Under the pieces are notes generated by a model. It was given only the letters and a program-made list of their open reading frames with translations. It had not been told where the DNA came from and searched no databases. 20,238 nt of DNA, taken from Jimgerdemannia flammicorona (lineage: Eukaryota; Mucoromycota; Endogonomycetes; Endogonales; Endogonaceae). A program made the translations under genes and the position numbers. The stretch lies in NCBI GenBank assembly GCA_003990745.1, contig RBNI01001955.1:1-20238 (forward strand), given 5' to 3'. Below, piece by piece: positions 19,316 to 20,238 of the stretch (position 1 is the stretch's first letter; each line of letters starts with the position of its first letter).

Positions 19316-19441
19316 TATATACAGTAGTCTGTTTAACAACACTCATGACATAGTTTTTGGAGAAAAGATACTAATATCATAGTGACTAATGAGTATTCTA
19401 AGAAGTATATTAGACAGGGTGGCTCTGGTACATTTGACTAG

Positions 19442-20196
19442 CAATATGTAGGAAGGGACCCTGGCTTGGGGGGAAGCATGAGGGGCCTGCTGGTAGGAGG
19501 ATATGGAAGGGGAGGAGGCAGTGCTAGAGGACAGGAGACTGGGAGAGCAAGCTTCACAGATAAGGTGAAGGGGGGTCAGCAGAGAACTGGACTGGAGGGT
19601 TGGCTGAGGAAGGGCAAGGAGACAGCAAGGACTGTAGAGCAGTGGCTGCAGGGGGGAGCCCCTCTGAGGGGCCAGAGTAGTGGGGCTGATAGTGTAGCAG
19701 CTGAGGGGGTGACTGCTGATGAGAGCATGATGGATAATTTGGAAAAAAATCTAGATGGAACTGCTGATAATGGACTAAGCTATGGGAAAGGCATAAGGCC
19801 TAGTGACTTAGCTGATGGTATAATAGGCCTGGCAGTGGCTCTATTACTCAAGAAGTTGATCTCAGAATTCACATTCACTCTATGCTTCTGAGGCTTAACA
19901 GTGACAGCAAAGATAGTTTTGGGGCTAATTGTAAAACAGATGGAGGGAGCAGCATTAGTGAAGTTTCTGAGGGACTTGGAAGAAGTAGAGGTGGGCTTTG
20001 AGGAGGCTGAGCTTTTGGAAGCTGCACTAAAGATAGGAATGACTGTTGGAGAGATATGTGTTCTGATAGTATAATACTTGAGATAGGACCCCAGGGTGAT
20101 GCAACTTCTGGTGAAAGGAGTGCCTACAGTGATGGCTATAGAGATGAGGAGAAGAGTGAAGGAGGTCATGGCTGAGTATAGAGAGGTAGTTGATGT

Positions 20197-20200
<4 letters not shown>
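19442..20200 (+). pseudogene. LINE ORF1-like frame, G-rich, unrecognised
   Basis: One frame follows a TAG at 19439, first ATG 19478, and stays in phase to the T run, with stops at 19889, 20072 and 20084. The first 100 residues are Gly/Arg-rich with a segment RASFTDKVKGG reminiscent of the start of ORF1 proteins of some LINEs. After about residue 130 there is a helical, Val/Leu/Glu-rich region (FLRDLEEVEVGFEEAELLEA) ending in a basic stretch (IEMRRRVKEVM). Stops fit Trp, Gln or Arg codons hit by RIP. The strand bias (G-rich plus strand) matches the LINE at 4801-6360, so it may be the 5' part of a related element. Function is not recognised; the LINE assignment is an inference. Confidence 0.45.

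Positions 20201-20238
<38 letters not shown>
20201..20238. repeat. Run of 38 T residues at the window end
   Basis: It directly follows the G-rich frame and breaks it. It may be the poly(A) tail of a minus-strand retroelement lying to the right, or an assembly break at a homopolymer. Confidence 0.6.

Larger units (their letters stand above)
15255..19415. other. AT-saturated block of RIP-eroded repeats
   Basis: About 4.2 kb of very AT-rich sequence with stops in all frames and no intact gene. Recognisable pieces are a gypsy-like gag (about 16020-17000), a copia element start (about 17140-18130), an imperfect inverted repeat (18681-18800) and a degenerate short repeat (19051-19315). In 15255-16000 and 18130-18680 I see nothing I can name beyond loosely repeated strings such as the GTCTACTT family. 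The erosion is much heavier than in the flanking elements, suggesting older insertions or more rounds of RIP. Confidence 0.75.

Noticed and set aside
19780..20169. Minus-strand open frame of 129 codons, Ser/Thr/Ile-rich.
   Set aside because: It is the complement of the Glu/Gly-rich plus-strand frame and shows no family motif; likely a composition shadow. The call is less secure than the others because the plus-strand frame is itself unrecognised.

Overview
The window reads as a gene-poor, transposon-filled block of a filamentous ascomycete genome (Pezizomycotina-like). I found no host gene, tRNA or rRNA. Four kinds of retroelement are stacked here: a Ty1/copia element, a Tad/L1-like LINE, a very large Ty3/gypsy element, and an AT-saturated stretch holding older gypsy-like and copia-like remnants. 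All are dead. Their damage is almost wholly C-to-T and G-to-A, mostly CpA to TpA and its complement, turning Trp and Gln codons into stops with few indels. This is the signature of repeat-induced point mutation (RIP), on which the fungal assignment rests.

Layout. (1) 1-4800, minus strand: a nearly complete copia element with a truncated 3' LTR at the left edge, a 5' LTR at 4640-4800, a primer site matching the anticodon arm of initiator tRNA-Met, and one long gag-pol frame (4571 to 336) that keeps phase throughout. (2) 4801-6360, plus strand: the 3' part of a LINE ORF2 (end of reverse transcriptase onward) with an A-rich tail, cut exactly at the copia LTR edge. (3) 6425-15254, plus strand: a gypsy element of 8830 bp with two LTRs of exactly 1564 bp each. 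Its internal order is Gag with zinc knuckle, protease, dUTPase, reverse transcriptase/RNase H, and DD35E integrase with a long C-terminal extension. (4) 15255-about 19415: AT-rich remnants, including a gypsy-like gag, a second copia element (LTR end, primer site, gag) and a degenerate repeat of about 24 bp. (5) About 19415-20200: a G-rich, Gly-rich frame resembling the ORF1 region of a LINE, then 38 T residues to the end.

Two features of the gypsy element stand out. It carries a recognisable dUTPase domain (all five motifs) between protease and reverse transcriptase. Each LTR also contains a 273-codon reading frame of unknown function, with its own upstream TATA box and lying upstream of the presumed genomic promoter, a U3-encoded accessory gene in layout. 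Comparing the two LTRs supports that the frame was real: eight of ten stop positions are stops in only one copy, and in each the other copy has Trp or Gln.

Domain identities come from motifs read by eye. No database search was run.
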